Shown here piece after piece: positions 25,923-34,522 of a DNA stretch of 64,000 nt. Position numbers and translations under genes: made by a program. Positions within the stretch are counted from its first letter, which is position 1. The number at the start of each line of letters is the position of its first letter. Source of the DNA: Ancylobacter sp. SL191 (lineage in GTDB: Bacteria > Pseudomonadota > Alphaproteobacteria > Rhizobiales > Xanthobacteraceae); contig NZ_CP113056.1 of NCBI RefSeq assembly GCF_026625645.1, positions 4,005,001 through 4,069,000 on the forward strand. The letters run 5' to 3'. The notes beneath the pieces were generated by a model that ran no database searches, was not told the origin of the DNA, and saw only the letters and a list, made by a program, of their open reading frames with translations.

Positions 25923-26612
25923 TCACGCGGCCACCGACTCAAACATGAAGCCGCGTCCGCGCACGGTCACGATCATCTGCCCGCCCTCGGGCGTCGCCTC
26001 CGCCAGCTTGTGCCGGAGATAGCCGACATAGACGTCGACCACGTTCAGCGACGCGCCGCCATGGCCCGCCCAGAGCGCGGCGAAAATGTCGGCGCGGGCG
26101 AGGGGCTCACCGGCATGACGCATCAGCAGCGCCAGCAGTTCCACCTCGCGTTCGGTGAGGCGAACCCGCGTGCCGCCGATCTGCGCCTGCCGTGTATCAA
26201 GATCGAGCGTGACCGCGCCGACGGTGAGCACGCGCTGCTCGCCCTCGCCATTGGAGCGGCGCAGCGCCTGCACCTTCACCCGCGCCAGCAATTCCTCGAA
26301 GGCGAAGGGCTTGATGATGTAATCATCGGCCCCGGCCAGCAGCCCCTCGGTGCGCTCGTTCACGCTGGAGCGGGCCGAGAGCATGATGATGGGCGCGGTC
26401 TGCCCGCCGGCGCGCAGAGCGCGGCACACATCGATGCCGGAACGGCCCGGCAGCATCACGTCCAGGATGATCGCCTCCAGCGACTTGCCGCTGGCCGCGC
26501 GCAGTGCCTGCTCGCCGTCGCCCACCAGCTCCACGGCGTAACTCTCCGAGGCGAAGCCGCGGCGCAGAAGCGAGCCGATATCGGGATCGTCCTCGACGAT
26601 AAGAATGGTCAT
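25923..26612 (-). CDS. OmpR/PhoB-family response regulator
   Basis: A 229-residue two-domain regulator. The receiver has the acidic pocket EDD at residues 7-9, phosphoacceptor Asp51 in ILDVMLPG and the KPF lysine motif. The C-terminal winged helix shows RVRLTEREVELLALLMRHAG and VYVGYLRHKL. The start at 26612 overlaps the stop of the upstream kinase gene by 4 nt, so the two form a system. It lies immediately upstream of pqqA on the same strand, making PQQ or methanol-oxidation genes candidate targets. That link is positional inference only. Confidence 0.92.
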   Translation of the reverse strand: MTILIVEDDPDIGSLLRRGFASESYAVELVGDGEQALRAASGKSLEAIILDVMLPGRSGIDVCRALRAGGQTAPIIMLSARSSVNERTEGLLAGADDYIIKPFAFEELLARVKVQALRRSNGEGEQRVLTVGAVTLDLDTRQAQIGGTRVRLTEREVELLALLMRHAGEPLARADIFAALWAGHGGASLNVVDVYVGYLRHKLAEATPEGGQMIVTVRGRGFMFESVAA

Positions 26613-28225
26613 TGCGCCGCCTCCAGATTGATGTCGGGCACCCGGGCGGGCAGGCGCACGACCACGCAAGTGCCGCTCGGCCCATCTTCTCCGGTGCTGC
26701 TGTCGATGTCGATCCGGCCACCATGCCGATCCACGATCCATTTCGCCAAGGCGAGGCCGATGCCGAAGCCGGTGCCCTCGCGCCCCTCCCCCGCCCCGCG
26801 CCAGAACCGCTCGAACACATGCGGCAGTTCATGGGCGGGAATGCCGGTGCCGTGGTCGCGCACGCGGATCACCATGTCCTCGCCCTCCCGCGCCGCCTCC
26901 AACCGCACAAGTTGGCCGGGCGCGGAATGGCGAACGGCGTTGGCGACCAGCCCGTCAAGCGTCTGGCGCAGCCATTCGCGGTCCGCCTCCAGCGCGAGGT
27001 CGTCGCCCTCGCAGGCGACCTCGAGCGGCAGGCCGGCAGCACGGGCGACCGGCAGCATGCTCTCGCGCACATCCTCCAGCAGATCGGCCACGAGGAAGGG
27101 CCGGCGCTCCAGCTCGATCTGGCCGCTCTCGGAGCGGGCGATACGCAGCAGATCCTCCACCCGCCGGTGCAGCCGGCGGGCGCGGTTCTGGATGACGAGA
27201 AGCGCGGCGCGCAGATCCTCCTCGCTCGGCCGCCCGCCGCGCAGCGTCACCTCCGCCTCGCCGAGAATGACGGTGAGCGGCGTGCGCAGCTCATGGCTCA
27301 CATCGGTGAAGAAGCGTCGGCGCGCGAGATCGATGGTTTCCAGCCGGGCATTGGCGGCGCGCAGTTCGGCGGTGCGGGCATCAACGATCTCCTGCAAACG
27401 GCGCTGGTCAGAGATCAGCCGCCCCTCGCGGCGGGCGAGCTGCGCGGCCATACGGTTGAAGCGCGCCATGGCGAGGCTCAGCTCGTCATGGCCGGTGACG
27501 GTGAGGCGGGTATCGGAGCGCCCCTGCGCGATCGCCGCGGCGGCGGTGGCGACATCGGCGACGCGCTGCACCAGCGAGGAGCCGACCGTGTGATAGACCA
27601 CGATGGCGACGACGAAGGCGAACACCACGCCGGCGAGACCCCAACGTATGGCCCGCTCGCGCAGCTCCTGCACCGCGAGCTGGGCGGCACGGGCATCGGT
27701 GCGCTCCTCTTCCATCGCCTGGCTCAGCGGCGCGCCGAAACCGGCGGCGAACACATCGAGCGCCACGCGCACGGCCATCGGGGCGTCCGGGCTGGCAAGC
27801 GCGGCGGTGATCTGCCGGTCCATGACATCGAACTGCGCATGGAGACGGGCGACGGTGCGGCTGCGCGCCGCCATCAGCGTGCGCTGCTCCTCGTCGCCAT
27901 AGCGCATGACATCGTCGGCCAAAGCAGACTCGAAGCGCTGAAACGCGGCGAAGGTAGCCGTGCGTGACGTCTGCAGCGCCTCCTCGCCGCGCGGGCCAGG
28001 CTGCTGCGCTGCCTGGAGCGAGATCAGCGCGTAATCACCGATGCGGCCGGAAATAGAGGAGAGCAGCTCCAGACGATTCTGCGCAGAGACCAGACGGTCG
28101 AGCTGGGTGTTGGCGGTGCCGAGCGCAGCGACCAGCAGCAGGGCTGACGCCGCCGTGACCAGCACGGCAACCGCAAGCAGCAGCGCCATGCGCGTGCGCA
28201 GCGACGAAAACAGAACCCGCCCCAT
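26609..28225 (-). CDS. HAMP-containing sensor histidine kinase
   Basis: A 538-residue membrane kinase. An N-terminal membrane segment (about residues 12-35) and a second one (about 195-215, VVFAFVVAIVVYHTV) flank a helical periplasmic sensor domain. A HAMP linker, coiled coil, the phosphoacceptor DVSHELRTPL, and an ATPase domain with GTGIPAHELPHVFERFW and GFGIGLALAKWIVDRHGG follow. The periplasmic domain has no recognisable ligand motif. It is coupled to the response regulator downstream. The signal is unknown; a methanol, lanthanide or redox cue is possible given the neighbours. Confidence 0.92.
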   Translation of the reverse strand: MGRVLFSSLRTRMALLLAVAVLVTAASALLLVAALGTANTQLDRLVSAQNRLELLSSISGRIGDYALISLQAAQQPGPRGEEALQTSRTATFAAFQRFESALADDVMRYGDEEQRTLMAARSRTVARLHAQFDVMDRQITAALASPDAPMAVRVALDVFAAGFGAPLSQAMEEERTDARAAQLAVQELRERAIRWGLAGVVFAFVVAIVVYHTVGSSLVQRVADVATAAAAIAQGRSDTRLTVTGHDELSLAMARFNRMAAQLARREGRLISDQRRLQEIVDARTAELRAANARLETIDLARRRFFTDVSHELRTPLTVILGEAEVTLRGGRPSEEDLRAALLVIQNRARRLHRRVEDLLRIARSESGQIELERRPFLVADLLEDVRESMLPVARAAGLPLEVACEGDDLALEADREWLRQTLDGLVANAVRHSAPGQLVRLEAAREGEDMVIRVRDHGTGIPAHELPHVFERFWRGAGEGREGTGFGIGLALAKWIVDRHGGRIDIDSSTGEDGPSGTCVVVRLPARVPDINLEAAQ

Positions 28226-28408
28226 GCCTCTTCCCGATGCCCCGCCCGCGCATCAGCGCCGGCCGACGCGGCCACACGCCGCAAGGGAATGATTCCACGG
28301 ACGCAACGCCGGCGCACGCTGCGACGCAGCAGAGCGCGGCGGCTTTTTCTGGGTAGCGGGATCACGGGCCGGGGCGGCGCCTCGGCGGGCGTAGGGCTTC
28401 AGGGCGCG

Positions 28409-28618
28409 TCAGATGTCGCGACCGATTGAACCGGGGCGCGCGCAACGCCACTTCAGCACCTTCCACTTCGGATGGGTGCCGCTCCACTCGGCAATGGTGG
28501 GCATCGCGCTCATCAGGCACTGGGTCGGCATGCCGGTGGCTTCCATGCTCACCGACAGCGCCTCTTCCCGGCAGGTGCCGGGGCTGGCGATCAGGCAGAT
28601 AGACAGGATCAGTTCCAT
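28409..28618 (-). CDS. Small cysteine-containing protein of unknown function
   Basis: The 69-residue protein begins MELILSICLIASPGTCREEA and ends with MPTIAEWSGTHPKWKVLKW and RCARPG. Four cysteines and the ordered WSGTHPKWKV segment look conserved rather than random, and similar short proteins are familiar from Hyphomicrobiales genomes. The N-terminus resembles a weak signal or a hydrophobic strand. No function is proposed. The start at 28618 is preferred over a longer upstream frame that begins with a highly charged, unlikely leader. Confidence 0.6.
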   Translation of the reverse strand: MELILSICLIASPGTCREEALSVSMEATGMPTQCLMSAMPTIAEWSGTHPKWKVLKWRCARPGSIGRDI

Positions 28619-29088
28619 GCAGCGGTCCTCTGGCGTGAGACACGGATCCCGGGCGCTTCCTTTCTGTCCGGAATATTCTCGATCACGCTTCCGGCCTTGC
28701 TGCATCGCAGCAATTGTCAGGCCAGTTTAGCTTGCGGAGCTTCTACGCGGCAACTGATGGATGAGTTCAGCGCGCGCTCGCCAAAACTTTGAGCGTGACA
28801 CCGCCGCGCATGCCCACGGCTTCGGCATGCCGCGAAGTTCCGCATGAGCCGGCGCAGGGCTGCGCCATTCGTCGCGCCCCTCGGGAAAGGGCTCGGCGCG
28901 CGTCGAATAGGCGGAAGAAGCCCTTGCGGACTAAGGCGAAGCAAGCCTAGTCTCTGCCCCGTAACGTGTCTGGTCGTGCTATCGGGCCAACCGGTTTGGT
29001 GACCCAAACGCTGCAACAAAGATAGCCGGGACATTGATGGAGGGGACACCCGCCCCTCATTCATGAAACCCTGTCTGGGAGGAAGTAC
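28619..29088. other. 470-bp intergenic region holding the fae promoter
   Basis: No credible gene. Two dyads stand out: TTGCTGC-ATC-GCAGCAA at 28697-28713, close to the divergent small gene, and GCATGCC/GGCATGC arms at 28808-28830. The region nearer fae (about 28960-29080) likely holds its promoter and a GGGAGGAAG ribosome site. The first dyad contains CTGC-N3-GCAG, a pattern reported for PhaR-type repressors; this is only a resemblance. Confidence 0.5.
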
Positions 29089-29595
29089 ATGGCCAAAATC
29101 AACAAGGTGATGATCGGTGAATCGCTTGTCGGCGACGGCAACGAAGTCGCTCACATCGACCTGATCATCGGACCGCGCGGCAGCGCGGCGGAAAGCGCGT
29201 TTCTCAACGCCCTGACCAACAACAAGGACGGCTTCACCTCGCTGCTCGCGGTGGTAACGCCGAACCTGCTCGCCAAGCCCAACACGATCCTGTTCAACAA
29301 GGTCACCATCAAGGACGCCCGTCAGGCCGTCCAGATGTTCGGACCGGCGCAGTACGGCGTCGCCAAGGCGGTCGTGGACAGCGTCGCCGAGGGCGTGATC
29401 CCGGAAGAAGAGGCCGACGACCTGTACATTTCGGTCGGCGTGTTCATCCACTGGGAAGCGGCGGACGACGCCAAGATCCAGCAGTTCAACTACGAGGCCA
29501 CCAAGCAGGCTCTCAAGCGCGCCGTTGACGGCTCGCCGACGGTCAAGGAAGTGCTGGCTCAGGCCGGCACCGCCAAGCACCCCTTCGCCGCTTAG
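29089..29595 (+). CDS. fae: Formaldehyde-activating enzyme
   Basis: Fae condenses formaldehyde with tetrahydromethanopterin, the entry to the main formaldehyde oxidation route of many methylotrophs. The 168-residue protein has the family core [18 protein letters not shown] (catalytic His22), [17 protein letters not shown], the [20 protein letters not shown] block and [15 protein letters not shown]. It has a strong GGAGG ribosome site 7 nt upstream. It stands alone; other H4MPT-pathway genes (mtdB, mch, fhc) are not in the window. Its presence supports true C1 oxidation rather than incidental alcohol use by XoxF. Confidence 0.97.
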   Translation: MAKINKVMIGESLVGDGNEVAHIDLIIGPRGSAAESAFLNALTNNKDGFTSLLAVVTPNLLAKPNTILFNKVTIKDARQAVQMFGPAQYGVAKAVVDSVAEGVIPEEEADDLYISVGVFIHWEAADDAKIQQFNYEATKQALKRAVDGSPTVKEVLAQAGTAKHPFAA

Positions 29596-29690
29596 ATCGG
29601 AAGCAACCCTGGGCAGACAACACCACCGCCCGCGGCCCAGAAATATCCGAAGGGCCTGCTCCAGCGGTTGGCGGCGATCTTTCTCGACAA

Positions 29691-29714
29691 GTGACGGCGG
29701 TTCGCCGGCGTCAC
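29691..29714 (+). terminator. TTCG-loop hairpin downstream of fae
   Basis: GTGACGGCGG and CCGGCGTCAC form a 10-bp stem with one mismatch and a TTCG loop, about 95 bp after the fae stop. No T-run follows, so it is a possible RNA-stabilising or termination structure. Confidence 0.5.
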
Positions 29715-29772
29715 TTGCGCGCAGGTGATGGCGGGCAGCCCGCCTTCACCGAAACGCCGACTTCCCCCAAAG

Positions 29773-29960
29773 CCCGGAGCTCACGCTCCGGGCTTTTTCA
29801 CTTTACGCGCAAGGATTGGCCCGGAGCTCACGCTCCAGGCTTTCCACTTTACGCGTAGGGATTTGGCCCGGTGCTCACGCTCCAGGCTTTTCACTTTACG
29901 CGTAGGGATTTGGCCCGGTGCTCACACTCCGGTTTTTTTCACTTTAGGGGCACGAGTTTG
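29773..29960 (+). repeat. Four tandem 47-bp repeats, each a terminator-like hairpin
   Basis: Units start at 29773, 29820, 29867 and 29914, each exactly 47 bp, with a partial copy after 29960. Each begins with a CCCGGAGC-TCAC-GCTCCGGG hairpin followed by a T-rich CTTTTTCACTTTACGCG stretch. Unit 1 has a perfect stem; units 2-4 show one to three changes that weaken it. The array lies between the convergent fae and ABC ATPase genes. It resembles serial intrinsic terminators produced by tandem duplication. Confidence 0.85.
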
Positions 29961-29976
29961 GTCCGGCACGCGGGCG

Positions 29977-30723
29977 CTAGCTGCGCGGTGTCACCGGTTC
30001 GGGGCGCGGAATGATGCCGGTGCGGGCGAGGAAGGCGTCGGCCAGCACCGGCGAGGCACGCTCACGCGGCGACAGGTCGACCTTCACGTCGCGCGCCAGC
30101 GTCACCGGATTGCCGGCCAGCACCACGATACGGCTCGCCAGCGCCGCCGCCTCGCGCGGGTCATGAGTGACGAAAAGCACCGTCGCCGGGCGCCGGGCCA
30201 GCAGCCGGCGCAGCAATTCGCGCAGCTTCTCCGCACCCGCCTGGTCGAGCGAGACGAAGGGCTCGTCCATCAGCAGCACGTCCGGCTCCACCGCGAAGGC
30301 CCGCGCCAGCGCGACGCGACGCTGCTGGCCGAGCGAGAGGCGATCGGGATAGGCGCCCGCGAGATCGCTGATGCCGACCTCCTCCAGCATGGCGCGCGCC
30401 CTCCCCGTGCCCTCGCGTCCCAGCGGCAGGGTGACGTTCTCCAGCACCGTCCGCCACGGTAAGAGGCGCGGGCTCTGGAAGGCATAGGCAAGGCGCGGTG
30501 CTTGCCCGGCAAAGCGCACCGCGCCGCGATAATCGCCATCGAGCCCGGCGACGATGTTGAGCAGCGTGGTCTTGCCCAGCCCCGACGGACCGAGCAGCAC
30601 GAGGAACTCGCCCACACTCACATCAAGTCGGAAATCGCAAAAAATCTCCCGAGCCGGCGCCCCTCCCTGTGCGGGAAACCGCTTCTCGGCGATCTCGATC
30701 TGAAGCGCGCTCATCGCCGCCAT
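29977..30723 (-). CDS. NitT/TauT-type ABC transporter ATP-binding protein
   Basis: A 248-residue ATPase with Walker A GPSGLGKTT, a signature region in which LSLGQQRRVALARAF replaces LSGGQ, Walker B VLLMDEP and the H-loop FVTHDPREA. Length and lack of a long regulatory tail match nitrate/sulfonate/taurine importers. It overlaps the permease gene by 13 nt and is the last gene of its operon. The Gly-to-Leu change in the signature is seen occasionally in this family. The transported compound is unknown. Confidence 0.88.
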   Translation of the reverse strand: MAAMSALQIEIAEKRFPAQGGAPAREIFCDFRLDVSVGEFLVLLGPSGLGKTTLLNIVAGLDGDYRGAVRFAGQAPRLAYAFQSPRLLPWRTVLENVTLPLGREGTGRARAMLEEVGISDLAGAYPDRLSLGQQRRVALARAFAVEPDVLLMDEPFVSLDQAGAEKLRELLRRLLARRPATVLFVTHDPREAAALASRIVVLAGNPVTLARDVKVDLSPRERASPVLADAFLARTGIIPRPEPVTPRS

Positions 30724-31460
30724 CCATTGGCCCAGCGCTCCCAGGGCTGGAACAGCCCCATCTCGATGAGCTGCACTACCGCCGTGAAGGCGAGCGCATA
30801 GGCGAGCACCGTCGCCACATCGAACATCTGGAAGGCCGTCTGCAGCTCGAAGCCGACGCCATTCGAGCGGCCGAGCAACTCGACAACCAGCACGATCTTC
30901 CAGGTGAGCGCGAGGCCTGAGCGGGCGCTGGCGGTGAAGAACGGCACGAGTTGCGGCAGGGTGACATGGCGCAGCGTGCGCCAGCGCGAGAGGCGATAGA
31001 CGCGCGCCATCTCGTCGAGATCGCGCGACAGAGCGGCGGCGCCCTCGCGCATGGTCACGGCAACATTTGGGATTTTGTTGATCGATACGGCGGTGATCGC
31101 CGCCGCTTCGGTGAGGCCGAACCAGACATAGCAGAGGATGATGATGACCAGCGCCGGCAGGTTCAGCAGCACGATGATCCAGGGCCCGAATAATTCGTTC
31201 AGCCGCGGCGAGCGGCCGAGCGCGATGCCGATGGCCGAGCCGAACGCCATGGCGATGAGGAAGGCGGCGGCCACCCGCGCCAGTGTGATCGCAATATTGC
31301 GCTGAAGCGCGCCGGTCTCCGCCGTCCGCTCCAGCGCCGCCAGCACGGCGGCGGGGCCCGGCAGCAGCGGCGAAGACGCCCAGAGCGCCGCGCCGTACCA
31401 GACAAGCAGCAATGCCGCGAGCGACGCCGCCGTCATGCCGAGACGCGACACGGTGGACAC
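30711..31460 (-). CDS. NitT/TauT-type ABC transporter permease
   Basis: A 249-residue inner-membrane protein with about six segments (first about residues 11-30, SLAALLLVWYGAALWAS). The coupling loop reads MARVYRLSRWRTLRHVTLPQ, near the usual EAA position. It sits between the ATPase and binding-protein genes of the same operon and presumably forms the homodimeric channel. Confidence 0.87.
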   Translation of the reverse strand: MSTVSRLGMTAASLAALLLVWYGAALWASSPLLPGPAAVLAALERTAETGALQRNIAITLARVAAAFLIAMAFGSAIGIALGRSPRLNELFGPWIIVLLNLPALVIIILCYVWFGLTEAAAITAVSINKIPNVAVTMREGAAALSRDLDEMARVYRLSRWRTLRHVTLPQLVPFFTASARSGLALTWKIVLVVELLGRSNGVGFELQTAFQMFDVATVLAYALAFTAVVQLIEMGLFQPWERWANGWRR

Positions 31461-31466
31461 GCGTGC

Positions 31467-32474
31467 CTACTCCCCGATCGGCGCGAAGAGCGCGCGCTCG
31501 AAGCGTGGATTCTGCCCGACGAGTTCGGGCCCGCCGAGTTGGGCGAGCACGCCGAACAGCCTCTCGCAGGAGGCGCGCTCAGCCTCGCCGAAGCTGCCGG
31601 GAATGCCGGCGCGGTAATAGTCGCGCAGCCGGCTGAACTCGGCATCATCCGCCGCCTGCATGACCGGGCGGATGCGGGTCCAGGCATCATCCGAGGTCGC
31701 CAGCACCTTGTTGGCCGCCGCCGCCGCGCGCAGGAAGGCGGCAAGGGTCGCGCCCTTCTCGCCCATGATGGCGGTCCGCCAAACATAGCCGACAAGCGGC
31801 GGCGCCGGGTCGATGCCGAGGCCGGTGACGACCTCCTTCATGTCGAGCATCCGCCGAAAGCCGCGCGCGTCGAGCCGGGCGGCATAGGGCCAGAAGGTGA
31901 GCACGGCGTCGACCCGGCCGAGCGCGAGCTGCTCGCTGACCAGTGGCGGTGCGCCATAAACCGGTTCGCAGAGGTCGATGAGGTCGCGGCCGAGCTTCGC
32001 CTTGGCATAGGCGCGCAGCAGCAGCCAGCTCTTGTCCACCGCCCCACCGGCGACGCCGAGCTTGCGGCCCTTCAAATCCGCCAATGTCTTCACCGGCCCG
32101 TCCGGCGCCACCATCAGCGCGCCGAGCGCGGTGGAGAACGGCGCGAAGCGCATCGCCTCGCCATCATTCAGCCGGCGCATAGCCCACAGCCAGTCGCTGA
32201 CGATGAGATCAATATCCCCCGCCTGCAGCGCGACCGTTGTCGCCTGCCCGCCGGCGAAATCGACGCTCTCCAGCGCGAAGCCCTCGCGCCTGTCGAGCTT
32301 TTCGGCGCGGACCGTGTCCAGCAGCCAGTTGAGCGTGCCGAATTTCAGCGTGCCGACCCGCAGCTTCGGCAGGGGCACCTGCGCGAGGGCCGAGGTGGCG
32401 AGCGGGGCGAGCCCAATCGAAAGCGTGGCGGCGGCGAGCAGCGTCCGGCGGGAGACGCCGGCAGGGGGAATCAT
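31467..32474 (-). CDS. NitT/TauT-type ABC transporter substrate-binding protein
   Basis: A 335-residue periplasmic protein with a twin-arginine-like leader (VSRRTLLAAATLSIGL, ending ATSALAQ). The body has the family features LRVGTLKFGTLNWLLDTV, a GDIDLIVSDWLWAMR strand-helix and LKGRKLGVAGGAVDKSWLL. Its ligand is unknown; relatives bind nitrate, sulfonates, thiamine precursors or aromatic acids. Start and upstream stop overlap by 4 nt (ATGA) with the small exported protein. ABC importers of this type often occur beside quinoprotein accessory genes; any role in cofactor or metal supply is inference. Confidence 0.85.
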   Translation of the reverse strand: MIPPAGVSRRTLLAAATLSIGLAPLATSALAQVPLPKLRVGTLKFGTLNWLLDTVRAEKLDRREGFALESVDFAGGQATTVALQAGDIDLIVSDWLWAMRRLNDGEAMRFAPFSTALGALMVAPDGPVKTLADLKGRKLGVAGGAVDKSWLLLRAYAKAKLGRDLIDLCEPVYGAPPLVSEQLALGRVDAVLTFWPYAARLDARGFRRMLDMKEVVTGLGIDPAPPLVGYVWRTAIMGEKGATLAAFLRAAAAANKVLATSDDAWTRIRPVMQAADDAEFSRLRDYYRAGIPGSFGEAERASCERLFGVLAQLGGPELVGQNPRFERALFAPIGE

Positions 32475-33007
32475 GGAGCGGCCTTTCCGGTCATCGGCGG
32501 GTCGAGCAGGCGGTTGCGCACCAGATACGAGATTCCCCGGCCCCAGGACTCATCCGTGTTGTTGCGAATGTCGGCGCTGCCGGCGCGCAGCACGGCGCCG
32601 GTCGCGACATCGCGCACCTGGAAGTTGATGTTGAGGATGAGGTTGGAGACCTTCTGCACGAGGCCGATCACCTCGATGTCGGCGCCGAGATCGCGGGCGA
32701 TCTGCAGCTCGCAGCTGTTGCAGTTGCGCAGCGGCTGGGCCTCGGTGATCTGCGCCTGTTGCGGGCTGAGGTCGAGCACCTCATAGCCGGCCTTGGCGAG
32801 GCGCTCGCGCACATCGGCGGTGATCAGGGCGAGGCGCCGCACCTCCTCGGGCTTCGGCCCCCGCAGGTCGAACTCGCCGCTGGTGTCAAGCAGCTCGAAA
32901 TCGAACACCGCCACGCGGGTGGCCGCCTCGCTGACGCCGACGAGTCCCAGCATCATCAATCCGGCCAGCGCCAGCCGGTGTATCCTGGCCCGTCCACGAA
33001 CGTTCAT
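32471..33007 (-). CDS. Exported DUF2380/DUF3280-like protein
   Basis: A 178-residue precursor with a signal peptide ending VSEAA. The text TRVAVFDFELLDTSGEFDLR and LRNCNSCELQIARDLGADIE, with a CNSC pair, resembles DUF2380/DUF3280 proteins often found near PQQ dehydrogenase genes; the exact DUF number is uncertain. The start at 33007 gives a signal peptide, whereas the longer frame starts in AT-rich promoter DNA. It heads the importer operon and overlaps the binding-protein gene by 4 nt. Confidence 0.7.
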   Translation of the reverse strand: MNVRGRARIHRLALAGLMMLGLVGVSEAATRVAVFDFELLDTSGEFDLRGPKPEEVRRLALITADVRERLAKAGYEVLDLSPQQAQITEAQPLRNCNSCELQIARDLGADIEVIGLVQKVSNLILNINFQVRDVATGAVLRAGSADIRNNTDESWGRGISYLVRNRLLDPPMTGKAAP

Positions 33008-33071
33008 CCTGTCGCCTCCCGGTGGCGGTTTTGCCGGGATCATACTCTCTGGAAACTTCCCCGCAACCATC

Positions 33072-33087
33072 CGGGAAAAAGTTCCCG
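33072..33087. promoter_or_regulatory. CGGGAA-N4-TTCCCG dyad in the divergent lut-like promoter region
   Basis: Perfect 6-bp arms around AAAG, 65 bp from the start of the minus-strand importer operon and about 160 bp from the plus-strand lut-like operon. Read on the minus strand, its core GGGAACTTTTTCCC differs at one base from the dyad at 45481-45494 upstream of xoxF. The rest of the gap (about 33090-33180) is AT-rich, as expected for promoters. Confidence 0.5.
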
Positions 33088-33249
33088 ATTTTAATACATC
33101 ATGTATAGTTGCATCACGAAGAAGATACCGAATTCTTATTATATTCTTATATAATCTAATATGTTGAATACTTATGCGCATCTGCTTAGACTTTTACCTG
33201 ACGGCATAGAAAAGTTCCGAGAACATCACGCCGTGGGATGGAAACGCCA

Positions 33250-34485
33250 ATGAACCCGAGGGCCCGCGCCGCCGCCACGGCGCTTGTCATCTTCGGCTGC
33301 GCCGTGCTGCCGGCTGCCGCCCAGAATGCCGCTCCGTCCGCCAGCCCACCGCTGGCGGCAAAGCCTGCCGCGACGATCGCGCCCGAGCAGACCTTCCGCA
33401 TCGGGGTGATCCGCCAGCTTCCCGTGCCGCCGCCGTGGATCGCTCCGCTGCAGATGCCGCCGGACAATCTCGGCATTGCCGGCGCGGAGCTCGGTATCAA
33501 GGACAATCTGACCAGCGGGCGTTTCCTCAAGCTCGACTACAAGCTCACCACCGAGATCGTGCCGACCGATGGCGATCCACTGCCCGCCGCGCAGAAGCTG
33601 GTGGCGGACGGCAGTAATTTCCTGCTGCTCGACGTGCCCGCCGACCAGCTCTTGCGCATCGCCGACGCGCTGAAGGACAGCAAGGCTCTCCTTATCAATG
33701 TCGGTGCCACCGATGACCGCCTGCGCCAGCAGGATTGCCGGGCCAATGTGTTCCACATCGCACCCAGCCGGGCGATGCTGACGGATGCGCTGGCGCAGTT
33801 CCTGATCACCAAGCAGTGGCGTAACTGGTTCCTGATGACCGGGCGCACCGAGGGCGACCGGCTCTATGCCGAGGCCATGCGCCGCTCCGCCAAGAAGTTC
33901 GGCGGCAAGATCGTCGCCGAGAAGACCTGGGATTACGGCCCGGATGCCCGCGCCACCGCGCAATCGGAAGTGCCGCGCGGCACGCAGGTTGGCGAGTACG
34001 ACATGCTGATCGTCGCCGATGAACTCGGCGAGTTCGGCGACATCCTCCCCTACAACACCTGGCTCTCGCGCCCGGTCGCCGGCACCCAGGGGCTGATGCC
34101 GCTCTCCTGGCACCCGACCATGGAGAACTGGGGCGCCTCGCAGTTGCAGAGCCGCTTCTTCAAGCTGTCCAACCGCCTGATGCAGCCGCTCGATTTCCAG
34201 ATGTGGGAAGGTGTCTTCTCCGTCGGCTCGGCCAGCCTGAAGACGCGCTCCAGCGACCCGGACAAGGTGCGCGCGCAACTGCTCTCGCCCGATTACGACC
34301 TGCCGGTGTTCAAGGGTGTGGCGGCGAGCTTCCGCGACTGGGACCACCAGCTTCGCCAGCCCATCCTGCTCACCCACGCCACCAACACGGTGACCCTGTC
34401 GCCGCAAGCCGGGTTCCTGCACCAGTCCTCGCCGCTCGACACGCTCGGCTTCGACCGCCCAGAGAGCACCTGCAAATTCAACTAG
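33250..34485 (+). CDS. Substrate-binding protein of the PQQ-dehydrogenase-associated ABC system (LutA-like)
   Basis: About 411 residues with a signal peptide (ending LPAAAQ) and a type-1 periplasmic-binding fold: FRIGVIRQLPVPPPWIAPLQ, DGSNFLLLDVPADQLLRIAD and FLMTGRTEGDRLYAEAMRR. It resembles branched-chain amino acid binders but belongs to the lineage found with PQQ alcohol dehydrogenases. The first gene of Methylobacterium lut clusters, implicated in lanthanide uptake, is of this kind. The ATG at 33238 is an alternative start. It is followed by the beta-propeller, cupredoxin-like, ATPase and permease genes in one run. Confidence 0.78.
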   Translation: MNPRARAAATALVIFGCAVLPAAAQNAAPSASPPLAAKPAATIAPEQTFRIGVIRQLPVPPPWIAPLQMPPDNLGIAGAELGIKDNLTSGRFLKLDYKLTTEIVPTDGDPLPAAQKLVADGSNFLLLDVPADQLLRIADALKDSKALLINVGATDDRLRQQDCRANVFHIAPSRAMLTDALAQFLITKQWRNWFLMTGRTEGDRLYAEAMRRSAKKFGGKIVAEKTWDYGPDARATAQSEVPRGTQVGEYDMLIVADELGEFGDILPYNTWLSRPVAGTQGLMPLSWHPTMENWGASQLQSRFFKLSNRLMQPLDFQMWEGVFSVGSASLKTRSSDPDKVRAQLLSPDYDLPVFKGVAASFRDWDHQLRQPILLTHATNTVTLSPQAGFLHQSSPLDTLGFDRPESTCKFN

Positions 34486-34522
34486 ATCAACGATTTAGAA
34501 CAAAAACCGCCTGGAGGAACCG

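Noticed and set aside
29773..29960. CRISPR-like array
   Set aside because: The repeats are contiguous, with no unique spacers of constant size and no cas genes.
33090..33180. AT-rich stretch as a horizontally acquired segment or origin
   Set aside because: It is under 100 bp and lies exactly between divergent promoters, which explains its composition.
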